From: Lachnospiraceae bacterium
GTDB taxonomy: Bacteria > Bacillota > Clostridia > Lachnospirales > Lachnospiraceae
Assembly: GCA_017526985.1 (NCBI GenBank)
Contig: JAFXQR010000045.1
Location: forward strand, 1 to 41,248
Length of the DNA: 41,248 nt
Reading direction: 5' to 3'
Position numbers and translations under genes: made by a program. Of the stretch, positions 16,877 to 24,647 are shown in pieces. The number at the start of each line of letters is the position of its first letter. The stretch's first letter is position 1. The notes under the pieces were generated by a model. The model made no database searches and was not told where the DNA came from. It worked only from the letters and a program-made list of their open reading frames with translations.

Positions 16877-19800
16877 TTATAAAACATCCGTGATCATAAA
16901 CCAGTCATACTTAATCGGGCCTTCCGCCTCAATGCGGATCACATGCCCGTCTTTGGAAGCATCCGCCCCAAACCCGCTCATATCCAGCGGGATATATATG
17001 TCTGCCCACAATAATGGCCATGATGCCCGGCGTCTGCGCTCATCCTCTACTGCTCTTGGCATATGATTTCTTGCCGGCTCCGCTTTCTTTTCATAGTCAT
17101 GTGTATTCAGACGCATTGTTCCTGCTTTGACATCATCCAGGTATATGACAATCTCCGCATTTTCCGGCGCATAACCATGGATACGCAGATACTTTGCATT
17201 TTCCGGCAATCTACAGTCCGCATATGTGACAGAGATCTTTCCATCCTTCCGCGGCTCATACACATCCGACCCTTCTGCCATTACCGCGCTGTAGCCATAC
17301 TTTCCTTCCACGATCTGTATGCCGGCCGCTTCATCATAGTGATCCGCTTTGATCCTTTTTGTCAGATCACGCAAGCCCGGTTTTACACCATCAATCGCTA
17401 CAGTACATGTGATCCCCGGATCTGCGCTCGACGAAGATGCAGAGATCTCGTAATCCCCTTTTTCGATGATCAGCATTTCCTGCGTCACATCATAATACGC
17501 CAGTTCCCGTACCGGTATCGACAGTCTCACATTCCTCGTCTCTCCCGGTACGATTGCCTTTGCACGCGTAAAACCGATCAGCTGCTTCACCGGCCTGATC
17601 GTTCTACCTTTGGGTGCCTTGGCATAAATCTGCACCACTTCATCCGAAACCACATCTCCGGTATTGGTCACATTCACTTCTACGCGCAAAATGCGGTCAT
17701 CTTTTCGTACCTGATCATACACTCCGACTGGCTGTCCGGATCTTCTGCGTGACCGGCATTCTTTCTCCGCCGGTTTTTCGTGTTCCACCGTCGCCTTCAT
17801 ATCCCCATACGAAAAAGCCGAATAAGTCAGTCCATACCCGAAGGGATACAATACCTCTTTGTCAAAATACCGGTAAGTGCGCTTCCCGATGATATCATAA
17901 TCATCCATATCCGGAAGATCCGCATCCGACATATACCAGGTCTGTGTTAGTCTTCCGGCCGGTGCGGTGCGTCCGCTCAATGCATCCGCCAGAGAATCCC
18001 CCATGCACTGTGAGCCTGTTGCAGACCAGACGATCGCCTGCGCTTTTCGATCGATCTCATGGATCGCATACGGATAATCGCTCATGAGTACAACGATGAT
18101 ATTCGGATTGACCTTATAGATCTCGTCAAACAGCTTCTGCTGATTGGGAATAAATTCGATCGTCGAACGGTCGATCTCCTCTTTCGCGTTGACCATGGGA
18201 TTATGTCCGAGCGCTAAGATCACCGTCTCCGCCGAAGCTGCAGCGTTCAGCGCCTCTTCCAGCCCATTCCGTACGATCTCTATTTCAAAAGACAGTTCCG
18301 TCAACGTTTCGTCCTTCTCCGCAGCAGACAGAAGATATCCGTCCGGATCGGCATAGATACGATTCCCGAAACGATCACACAAAGCAAACGATCCGTTTTC
18401 CTCCGGCCGGATCCGGAACACTTCCAGATCAAACCAGCTGAAGATCCGATCGGCATCTGCCGATACTTTTCCGCGTACTGCAGGCGGCAGTTTTTCCTCT
18501 TTCGGATCGATCAGGCGCGTGATCATATACTTTCCGTTTCCTTCGAGTCGGAAGGTATATGAGCCTTCTCCCCAATCGTCCATAATGAATGTATCCTTCT
18601 GTTCGGAAAGGCGCAGCCTTCCCTCCGCATCTGTCGCCACATAACGTTCTCCGCATTTCAGCCGGATATGATCACAGCCGCTGACAAAAGTCATCTCCCC
18701 ACCGGTTCCGAAGCCTGCTTTTTGCAAACCATCCATAAGGCTCCTATGCTCCGGCGCGCTGCCGCCATACCAGTCCTGATACCATTGGTCCCCTACCGGT
18801 CCGATCAATACACAGTTCTCTTTTGCTGTTTCATTAAGCGGCAGGATCCCGTTATTCTTCAGCAAAACGATCGAAGCATCGGTCAGTGTCTTACAGACCT
18901 TATGTGCCTCTTCATCGCAGAGTTCTCCGAGATCCTCTTTTTTACCCTCGAACAATCCCAGCCGGATCTTCATATCGTACACATTCCGGATAGCCTGATC
19001 GATATCCTCTTCCGATAAAAGTCCCAGTTCGTATGCCTCCAAAACTGCCGCATACACCGCATCCGGATTGCCGCTCATAGCATCCACACCTGCATGGATC
19101 GATCTGGCCGCCGTCTCCGCATTCATTGCAGTCACATGGCTGACGGAAGCTGCCAGTTCCATTGCCCCTCCGTCCGATACGGCATGCGTTAACCCAAATT
19201 CATCTTTCAGCAGCGTTTGTACTTCTTCGTTAAACAGGCCCTGTACCCCGTTGATCCTGTTGTATGCCGTCATGACGCCTTCCGCGCCGCCGTCTTCGAT
19301 GCAGCGTCGGAACGGTTCCAGATACAGCTCATATTTATTTCGCGGACTGATGGTCGCATTCTTCCAGATGCGTCCGATCTCGGTGTTATTCGCATAGAAA
19401 TGCTTCAGCGTTGCCGCCGCCATAAGATGCTCCCGGTCATCGCCCTGGATACCCTTAATATAGGCGGCTGCCATAGCGCCCACCTGTACCGGATCTTCGC
19501 CGTACGCCTCCTCGTTTCTGCCCCATCTGGGATCCCGCAGCAGATCGACCGTCGGCGCCCATCTGGATATACCGCCCCACGGCCGCCGCTGATAGCAGAT
19601 CCTGGCTTCCCGTCCCACCGTCCTGCCGGCAGCTTTGATCGCATCCGTATCCCAGGATGAGCTCATGCCGATAGGCTGCGGAAACGATGTCGTCAGATCC
19701 GCTTCGCCGATGCCGTTTTGATCGTTTCTGGCTTCCACACCATGCGCCGCTTCGCCTCCCAGACGCAGATCCGGTATGCCCAGGCGTTCCACCCCTTTGG

Positions 19801-19882
19801 ATCCCGATGCCAGCATATGCAGCTTTTCCTCGATCGTCAGCTTCCGGATCAGCTCTTCCACATTCTTTATTTGCATTTTCAT
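16877..19882 (-). CDS. GH3 beta-glycosidase (beta-glucosidase/xylosidase type)
   Basis: This large cytoplasmic GH3 enzyme (1001 residues, no signal peptide) releases terminal beta-linked sugars. The (beta/alpha)8 domain has AAHGVE, the [15 protein letters not shown] block, [10 protein letters not shown] and the nucleophile Asp at about 237 (AVSDGGA, where SDW is usual). The alpha/beta sandwich domain contains an extra beta-rich insert of about 120 residues after [16 protein letters not shown] fibronectin-III-like domain follows ([13 protein letters not shown]). The last 150 residues look like a carbohydrate-binding beta module. AAAGGGGG precedes the ATG. It is probably the first gene of the operon with the GH2 gene, under element E2. 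Exact specificity is unknown. Confidence 0.93.
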   Translation of the reverse strand: MKMQIKNVEELIRKLTIEEKLHMLASGSKGVERLGIPDLRLGGEAAHGVEARNDQNGIGEADLTTSFPQPIGMSSSWDTDAIKAAGRTVGREARICYQRRPWGGISRWAPTVDLLRDPRWGRNEEAYGEDPVQVGAMAAAYIKGIQGDDREHLMAAATLKHFYANNTEIGRIWKNATISPRNKYELYLEPFRRCIEDGGAEGVMTAYNRINGVQGLFNEEVQTLLKDEFGLTHAVSDGGAMELAASVSHVTAMNAETAARSIHAGVDAMSGNPDAVYAAVLEAYELGLLSEEDIDQAIRNVYDMKIRLGLFEGKKEDLGELCDEEAHKVCKTLTDASIVLLKNNGILPLNETAKENCVLIGPVGDQWYQDWYGGSAPEHRSLMDGLQKAGFGTGGEMTFVSGCDHIRLKCGERYVATDAEGRLRLSEQKDTFIMDDWGEGSYTFRLEGNGKYMITRLIDPKEEKLPPAVRGKVSADADRIFSWFDLEVFRIRPEENGSFALCDRFGNRIYADPDGYLLSAAEKDETLTELSFEIEIVRNGLEEALNAAASAETVILALGHNPMVNAKEEIDRSTIEFIPNQQKLFDEIYKVNPNIIVVLMSDYPYAIHEIDRKAQAIVWSATGSQCMGDSLADALSGRTAPAGRLTQTWYMSDADLPDMDDYDIIGKRTYRYFDKEVLYPFGYGLTYSAFSYGDMKATVEHEKPAEKECRSRRRSGQPVGVYDQVRKDDRILRVEVNVTNTGDVVSDEVVQIYAKAPKGRTIRPVKQLIGFTRAKAIVPGETRNVRLSIPVRELAYYDVTQEMLIIEKGDYEISASSSSADPGITCTVAIDGVKPGLRDLTKRIKADHYDEAAGIQIVEGKYGYSAVMAEGSDVYEPRKDGKISVTYADCRLPENAKYLRIHGYAPENAEIVIYLDDVKAGTMRLNTHDYEKKAEPARNHMPRAVEDERRRRASWPLLWADIYIPLDMSGFGADASKDGHVIRIEAEGPIKYDWFMITDVL

Positions 19883-19966
19883 ATACCCCCTTTATCTGCT
19901 TTTTACCAATTCATTTTCCGTTCGTCCCTCTGCGCCATCCCTTCCGGATGTATTGGAAAAGAAGGA

Positions 19967-19996
19967 GCCCCCGGATCAAACTTCCGATCCGGGAGC
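19967..19996 (-). terminator. Second hairpin in the GH3 leader
   Basis: An 11-bp stem (GCTCCCGGATC with GATCCGGGGGC, minus strand) with an 8-nt loop is followed by TCCTTCTTTTCC. It lies between element E2 and the GH3 start and shares the GATCCGG core with E2. It could be a weak terminator, an attenuator or an operator. Confidence 0.45.
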
Positions 19997-20034
19997 GCAA
20001 CATGGGAGATACTAATTGGTCTTTCAAAAACAAA

Positions 20035-20109
20035 CGATCCGATTTTTATCATACCGGATCGTTTGTCTGTTTACTTCTTATTATTCGTTACACTGTCTAT
20101 CACTTTTCG
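20035..20109 (-). promoter_or_regulatory. Regulatory element E2 (shared motif) upstream of GH3
   Basis: This is copy 2 of the three-copy element. The 39-bp block spans 20109-20071 and its upstream end overlaps the last codons of the isomerase-like gene. AAGAAGTAA is followed by 17 bp and TATGAT (20053-20048). The CGATCCG-N13-CGGATCG dyad has arms at 20055-20061 and 20035-20041. Here the stem extends outward to 12 perfect pairs and is followed by TTTTTG. Confidence 0.65.
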
Positions 20110-20969
20110 GACAGATTTATATGCTCCAGGATCTGCAGCAGTGCACGGTGCGCGGTTGCAAAAGCTTCAAATCCGCTCAGTGCCTGACCGCTTTGCGCCA
20201 GCGTTGCCTTTCGGCCGCGCTCCAGGTTTTCAAAGCCCTTAAAGTCAAACAGATGCGGCTCTAAGGAAAGAAAGCCGTCAAAGCCTTTTGCAAACAATTT
20301 CTTTAAGATCTCCTGCACATTGCCGTCCCCGTATCCGGAAGGCACGACCACACCGTTTTCCAGGCGCGCATCCTTCACATGGATATAAGCAATGTAATCT
20401 TTTAACATTTCATACGCTTCCAGGGTGTCCTGCTGCGCCTGTACAAAATTGGCAAAATCAAAGATCGCTTTGAAATGATCTCCCGCAAAATCTTTCATCA
20501 GTTCCAGGCATTCCGGTGCTTTTTCCCCGTAGATGCCTTTTTCATTTTCGTGCAGTAACACTACATCGTTTGCGGATGCGTAATCGACAAACTGCCCCAT
20601 TCGCTCCCACACCGCAGATTTCCACTTTGCATTCTCTCCTTCCGGAATGTAGAAACTGAACATACGCAAATTTACCGCATCCATCATGTGAGCCACTTCG
20701 ATGGCGCGCTTGAATTCTTCAAAGTGCTTTTCGAAAGGATCTTCGATGCCGATCTTTCCAAGTGGTGTTCCCAATGCGGATAGCGCGATCCCGGCATCAT
20801 CCAGTTTCTTTTTGATCTCTTTTACCTTTTCATCCGAATGATAGATCAGATTGTTTCCGTCCACGCCGCGCATCTCCACATAGCGAATGCCCAGCCTTTG
20901 CAGGCTTTCGATCTGGGTATCCAGTTCCTGCGCGATCTCATCTGCAAATCCTGTGATCTTATTATACAT
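20100..20969 (-). CDS. Xylose-isomerase-like TIM barrel (sugar phosphate isomerase/epimerase)
   Basis: The 289-residue protein is in the AP-endonuclease-2/IolE-like superfamily of metal-dependent sugar isomerases, epimerases and dehydratases. Visible features include the barrel start ITGFADEIAQELDTQIESLQRLGIRYVEMRG, LLHENEKGIYGE with a metal-ligand Glu, FKAIFDFANFV, AYIHVKDA and FLSLEPHL. AGAGGAGG precedes the ATG. It follows the Gfo/Idh gene by 20 bp, so the two are cotranscribed. Such pairs often oxidise and rearrange inositols, uronates or other unusual sugars. The substrate is not evident. Confidence 0.85.
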   Translation of the reverse strand: MYNKITGFADEIAQELDTQIESLQRLGIRYVEMRGVDGNNLIYHSDEKVKEIKKKLDDAGIALSALGTPLGKIGIEDPFEKHFEEFKRAIEVAHMMDAVNLRMFSFYIPEGENAKWKSAVWERMGQFVDYASANDVVLLHENEKGIYGEKAPECLELMKDFAGDHFKAIFDFANFVQAQQDTLEAYEMLKDYIAYIHVKDARLENGVVVPSGYGDGNVQEILKKLFAKGFDGFLSLEPHLFDFKGFENLERGRKATLAQSGQALSGFEAFATAHRALLQILEHINLSEK

Positions 20970-20989
20970 TTTTCTGTCCTCCTCTGATT

Positions 20990-22144
20990 TTAATAAGTTC
21001 CCGTTGTATCAAAAACGATCCCTTTGTCCGTTTTGTTCTTGGATGTGCTCCGCCGCTTATTCAGTTCCGCAAGAAATACCTCTTCGTCGATCGGCAATTC
21101 TACGGTCTGCTCCAGCCAGGAGGAGAGATACATCGCGTTGGATAGCATCAGCGCTTGAATCCCTTCTTTTCCTTCTGCCACCAATGGCGTACCGTCCAGG
21201 ATCCTTCCTGCAAATGCTTTGAGCACTCCCACATGCTGCTCGTTTAAACCGTCTGTCTCCACTTCAATATGTTCCATCTGCGGTTTGGCAAACCCGTTTG
21301 GTTCTGTTTTGCAAAACTCTCTTTCGTTCACTGCCAGTTTATCAAAGAAAAGTTTGTCATGCTCGCAGATGATCCTGCCCATCTCAAAAGTAAGCTCCAA
21401 ACGGTTTGTCCCCGGCGCATCCCCCGTGGTGGTCACAAATACACCGGTCGCCCCGTTGGCAAATTCCATATAGGCCGTCACATCATCTTCCACTTCAATA
21501 TCATGCCACTTGGCTTCATGGCAGAAGGCCCGTACCTTCACCGGCAAACCGCAGAGCCATTGCAGCAGATCCAGCTGGTGGGGGCACTGGTTCAATAAGA
21601 CACCGCCGCCTTCTCCGTCCCAAGTAGCTTTCCATCCTGCGGCATCATAGTAACTCTGGGTACGATACCAGTCCGTGATGATCCAGTTCACCCGCTTTAG
21701 CGCCCCCAGCTCACCGCTGTTTATCATCTCGTGCAGCTTGCGATATACACAGTTCGTACGCTGGTTGAACATGATCGCGAATACCTTATCACTCTTTCCT
21801 GCTGCTTCGTTCATCTCTCGCACCTGTTTGGTATACACACCTGCCGGTTTCTCACTGATGGCATGCAGACCATGTTGTAATGCGTAGATCACAAATTCCG
21901 GATGCTGATAATGCGGTGTCGAAACAAACACGGCATCACATACACCGGAATCGATCAGCTCTTTTCCGTCCGAAAAATGCTGAACCTCCGCCGGAAGATT
22001 CTCCTTCGCCCAGTCCAGCCGGCTGTCCCGGTTATCCGCTACGGCAGTCAGACGCATCCGCGGCACTTTGCCTTCTATGATGGACTTCGCATGGTTCGCT
22101 CCCATACCGCCCAGTCCGATAATCCCGATCCTTACTTCTTCCAT
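20990..22144 (-). CDS. Gfo/Idh/MocA-family oxidoreductase
   Basis: This is a 384-residue NAD(P)-dependent sugar dehydrogenase-type protein. It has an N-terminal Rossmann motif GIIGLGGMGANHAKSI, VADNRDSR, VFVSTPHYQHPEF, the conserved SEKPAGV (EKP motif), and a C-terminal beta-sheet domain with GGGVLLNQCPHQLDLLQWL. It is divergent from the AraC regulator gene, which probably controls it, and heads a two-gene operon with the isomerase-like gene. The substrate is unknown; the context suggests a sugar or uronate from xylan side chains. Confidence 0.92.
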   Translation of the reverse strand: MEEVRIGIIGLGGMGANHAKSIIEGKVPRMRLTAVADNRDSRLDWAKENLPAEVQHFSDGKELIDSGVCDAVFVSTPHYQHPEFVIYALQHGLHAISEKPAGVYTKQVREMNEAAGKSDKVFAIMFNQRTNCVYRKLHEMINSGELGALKRVNWIITDWYRTQSYYDAAGWKATWDGEGGGVLLNQCPHQLDLLQWLCGLPVKVRAFCHEAKWHDIEVEDDVTAYMEFANGATGVFVTTTGDAPGTNRLELTFEMGRIICEHDKLFFDKLAVNEREFCKTEPNGFAKPQMEHIEVETDGLNEQHVGVLKAFAGRILDGTPLVAEGKEGIQALMLSNAMYLSSWLEQTVELPIDEEVFLAELNKRRSTSKNKTDKGIVFDTTGTY

Positions 22145-22164
22145 CTTTTTCCCTGCCTTTCTTT

Positions 22165-22207
22165 GATGGTTATCCTTTGATGTTTCCCATTGTAAATGAT
22201 AACCATC
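22165..22207. promoter_or_regulatory. Perfect inverted repeat between the Gfo/Idh and AraC genes
   Basis: GATGGTTATC (22165-22174) and its exact reverse complement GATAACCATC (22198-22207) are 33 bp apart centre to centre, three helical turns, in a divergent intergenic region of 133 bp. This is a candidate operator for the adjacent AraC regulator. An AT-rich TATAAT-type box for the regulator gene lies just downstream, near 22225. Confidence 0.6.
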
Positions 22208-22277
22208 TGTAATAATATGTATATATAATACTTATTTTATGTAATATTCCGACCACACTTTTGAAAAGGAGCCCGGC

Positions 22278-23138
22278 ATGTCTGCTCGTGTCAAAAATAC
22301 ACATCCTACCGATACCTCATTCTTCTATGTCAGCACCCCCTATGATGTGGCGTATCGCAACGCCGCAGCCGTCACACCGGTCGGACCGCATTCGCACAAT
22401 GCCGTGGAATTTTACTTTACCCTGACCGACCTGCCGGATGTGCTCCTAAACGACACCGTCCTGGCCGTGCCGGCGGGTGCCTTATTGATCCTTCCTGCCT
22501 TTTGCGTGCATCAGCTCTATCACGTAGCCGGTGTCAAATATGAACGCTATATCCTGACGGTTCAGGATCAGTGGCTAAACAACACACTCTGGGAAGGCAG
22601 CGCAAAGTATGCCTATCTCCATGATTCCGATCATCCTCTGATACTTTTTCCGAAGGGCGCAAAAAAAGAAGAGCTGCTACGCCATTTTGACGAACTGCTC
22701 TCCCAAAAAGACCGTTCTTCCACAAAAGCACTGGTCGGTCTGTTACAATTATTGGATGATATTCATACGATGAAGACTGCCAAAAAAGATCTGCAGAAAA
22801 TGGAATCTCTCCCGATCTCCTCCTCCCAGCAAAAGGTCAATGAGATACTCGCCTATCTCGGTGAACACCTGCGGGAAAACCTGACCATCTCCGAGCTGGC
22901 GGAACATTTCTATCTGCACCCGGACTACCTGGCGCGTCTGTTCAAAAAACACATGCACATCTCGCTCGGTCACTACATCATGCTGCAAAAGATCAGCGCT
23001 GCCGAGACACTGTTGCGCGAAGGTAAAACTGTCACGGAAGTGCAGGAATATCTTGGCTATTCCAGCTATGCCTACTTTTTTCGTACCTTTCAAAAGATCA
23101 CCGGCATCTCACCCAGCCGTTACCGGAACCTCCGATGA
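22278..23138 (+). CDS. AraC-family transcriptional regulator
   Basis: The 286-residue protein has an N-terminal cupin-like sensing domain (PVGPHSHNAVEFYFTL, then GALLILPAFCVHQLYHV) and a C-terminal double helix-turn-helix: NLTISELAEHFYLHPDYLARLFKKHMHISLG and VTEVQEYLGYSSYAYFFRTFQKITGISPSRYR. It is the only regulator gene in the polysaccharide region and is divergent from the Gfo/Idh operon. I infer it senses a sugar and controls neighbouring operons, perhaps through the inverted repeat or through elements E1-E3. AAAAGGAG precedes the ATG. Confidence 0.93.
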   Translation: MSARVKNTHPTDTSFFYVSTPYDVAYRNAAAVTPVGPHSHNAVEFYFTLTDLPDVLLNDTVLAVPAGALLILPAFCVHQLYHVAGVKYERYILTVQDQWLNNTLWEGSAKYAYLHDSDHPLILFPKGAKKEELLRHFDELLSQKDRSSTKALVGLLQLLDDIHTMKTAKKDLQKMESLPISSSQQKVNEILAYLGEHLRENLTISELAEHFYLHPDYLARLFKKHMHISLGHYIMLQKISAAETLLREGKTVTEVQEYLGYSSYAYFFRTFQKITGISPSRYRNLR

Positions 23139-23215
23139 TCATTCTTCTTTTATGACCGGCCGGTATACCACCGCCTCTTCTGCCGGCAATGGCTTGCACA
23201 GGTCCCGTTCTCTGC

Positions 23216-23692
23216 TTATCCCCTTATGATCTCTACCACTTCCCCAATGTACATATCGTGGGATGCCTGCCCTTCATACATTGCCTTGGCGATCTCCTCC
23301 GGCATATTGGACTCTTCCAGTTTCTGGCGGAACAGCTTGCGGCATACCAGAGTTACTTCTGCCTCTTGAAAAGATACCGAATCTCCTGCTTTGATCGCCG
23401 TCAGTCCGGAATCTTTCATCTTATCCATCTCCCTGCCGGATTTGGATCCCATCACACCCAGAATCTTTTTGTATTCCTCCGGGAAATAACTGATCGTAAA
23501 GTATTCATTAGCATCCATATAATCGTGCGTGTATCTGGAAGTACGTACATAAACCGTCGCCACCGGCTTACCCCAGAGTGTCCCCAGCCCTCCCCAGCTG
23601 ATGGTCATGGTGTTGAAATTTTCTTCCTTTCCTGCGGTCAAAAGCGCCCATTTCTTGTCAAACTGTGAAAAGATCTCCGTATTGAATTCCAT
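23216..23692 (-). CDS. Flavin reductase-like FMN-binding split-barrel protein
   Basis: This is a 158-residue protein of the flavin reductase-like family. FNTMTISWGGLGTLWGKPVATVYVR is the typical FMN-binding strand and loop, and EYFTISYFPEEYKKILGVMGSKSGREMDK follows. It probably reduces or carries flavin with NAD(P)H. The ATG at 23692 is chosen over 23707 because GGAGG lies 8 nt upstream of it, inside the longer frame. It is monocistronic with a strong promoter. The electron acceptor is unknown. Confidence 0.88.
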   Translation of the reverse strand: MEFNTEIFSQFDKKWALLTAGKEENFNTMTISWGGLGTLWGKPVATVYVRTSRYTHDYMDANEYFTISYFPEEYKKILGVMGSKSGREMDKMKDSGLTAIKAGDSVSFQEAEVTLVCRKLFRQKLEESNMPEEIAKAMYEGQASHDMYIGEVVEIIRG

Positions 23693-23736
23693 TCGTTTTT
23701 CCTCCATATCGGATTGCGTTTATACCTCTGGTTCTC

Positions 23737-23765
23737 ATTATATCAACCCCAAAAGCTCTTGTCAC
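23737..23765 (-). promoter_or_regulatory. Promoter of the flavin reductase-like gene
   Basis: GTGACA (23765-23760), 17-bp spacer and a perfect TATAAT (23742-23737) on the minus strand, about 45 bp before the start codon. Confidence 0.8.
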
Positions 23766-23864
23766 GGACGAATCTTCGTCTTTCCCCTCTTTTCTTAGGA
23801 AGCGTTGTATGCTAGAATACATCTTTGTGAGTGATTTATAATTCTTTTTATAGGAGCACCGGAA

Positions 23865-24593
23865 ATGAAATTTTTACTCTTTATCATCGCAGTGATCGCC
23901 CTGGGCGCATTAAGCGTAAAACTGAGAGAGAGAAACCACCAGGTTATGAAAAATGCACTGAAAGAAGTCTGGGACAGTATCCCGGAAGAGGCTCCGGCCG
24001 CAAGTATTGCTCCAGAGAAAACAAAACCGGAAACACCGGCTCCTGCCCCTGCATGGCCAAAGACAGTAGCTCTCAAAGATGTTGTTATCCCCGAAACTTC
24101 TCCTATAAAAGAAGAAATCGAAAATATCATCTATATGGCAGAAACATATCCGGAAGAAATGAATGTCTTTTTCTACGAACCCACAAACACTACCTCGATC
24201 GCTATGTTTGAAGCGCGCACCGGCATCCGCCTGCCCGAGGATCTGAAGGCTCTATATCTTCTCACTAACGGACTGGATATCGAGCATGCCACGCTGCTTT
24301 TTTATCCTTTGGAGGTTGTCGAACAAGATTATAATCTCGGCTATTGCGACTTTGTCAAAGAAGGCGACGCCGGTGATTATCTGCTGCTCGGAGATGTGAT
24401 CGGTGACGGCGAATGCGTGATCATGCACAAAGAAAGCGGCCATATCTTCCGGTATTTTGAGGGAAATATGGGCAATTTTAAAAGCGTAAAAGAAGTACTT
24501 TTCTGGATCATCGAATTCATCTATGATGGCTATATCGGCGAAGGTACCGATGCACGCCTGGATGAATATCTGTCGAAATTTTCGACAACCTGA
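23865..24593 (+). CDS. Membrane-anchored SMI1/KNR4 (SUKH) family protein
   Basis: The 242-residue protein has an N-terminal membrane helix (FLLFIIAVIALGAL), a Pro/Ala/Glu-rich linker (about 45-70) and a SUKH/SMI1-KNR4 domain from about residue 90: MFEARTGIRLPEDLKALYLLTNGLDI, LLGDVIGDGECVIMHKESGHIFRYFEG. SUKH proteins are commonly immunity proteins against polymorphic toxins or contact-dependent nucleases, but many are of unknown role. No toxin gene is adjacent. TAGGAG precedes the ATG. The membrane tether is unusual for an immunity protein of a cytoplasmic toxin. Confidence 0.8.
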   Translation: MKFLLFIIAVIALGALSVKLRERNHQVMKNALKEVWDSIPEEAPAASIAPEKTKPETPAPAPAWPKTVALKDVVIPETSPIKEEIENIIYMAETYPEEMNVFFYEPTNTTSIAMFEARTGIRLPEDLKALYLLTNGLDIEHATLLFYPLEVVEQDYNLGYCDFVKEGDAGDYLLLGDVIGDGECVIMHKESGHIFRYFEGNMGNFKSVKEVLFWIIEFIYDGYIGEGTDARLDEYLSKFSTT

Positions 24594-24647
24594 AATTTTC
24601 CGTATCAATCACCGCGATCATATTTCTCACTCCAATAATTTATTGTT

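Noticed and set aside
19883-20099. Known riboswitch in the GH3 leader
   Set aside because: None of the consensus cores I know (for example TPP, preQ1, ZTP, guanidine, c-di-GMP) is visible; only the two hairpins and element E2 can be supported.
23831-24211. 126-codon plus-strand frame overlapping the SUKH gene
   Set aside because: It is a shifted frame of the SUKH coding sequence, without its own ribosome binding site.
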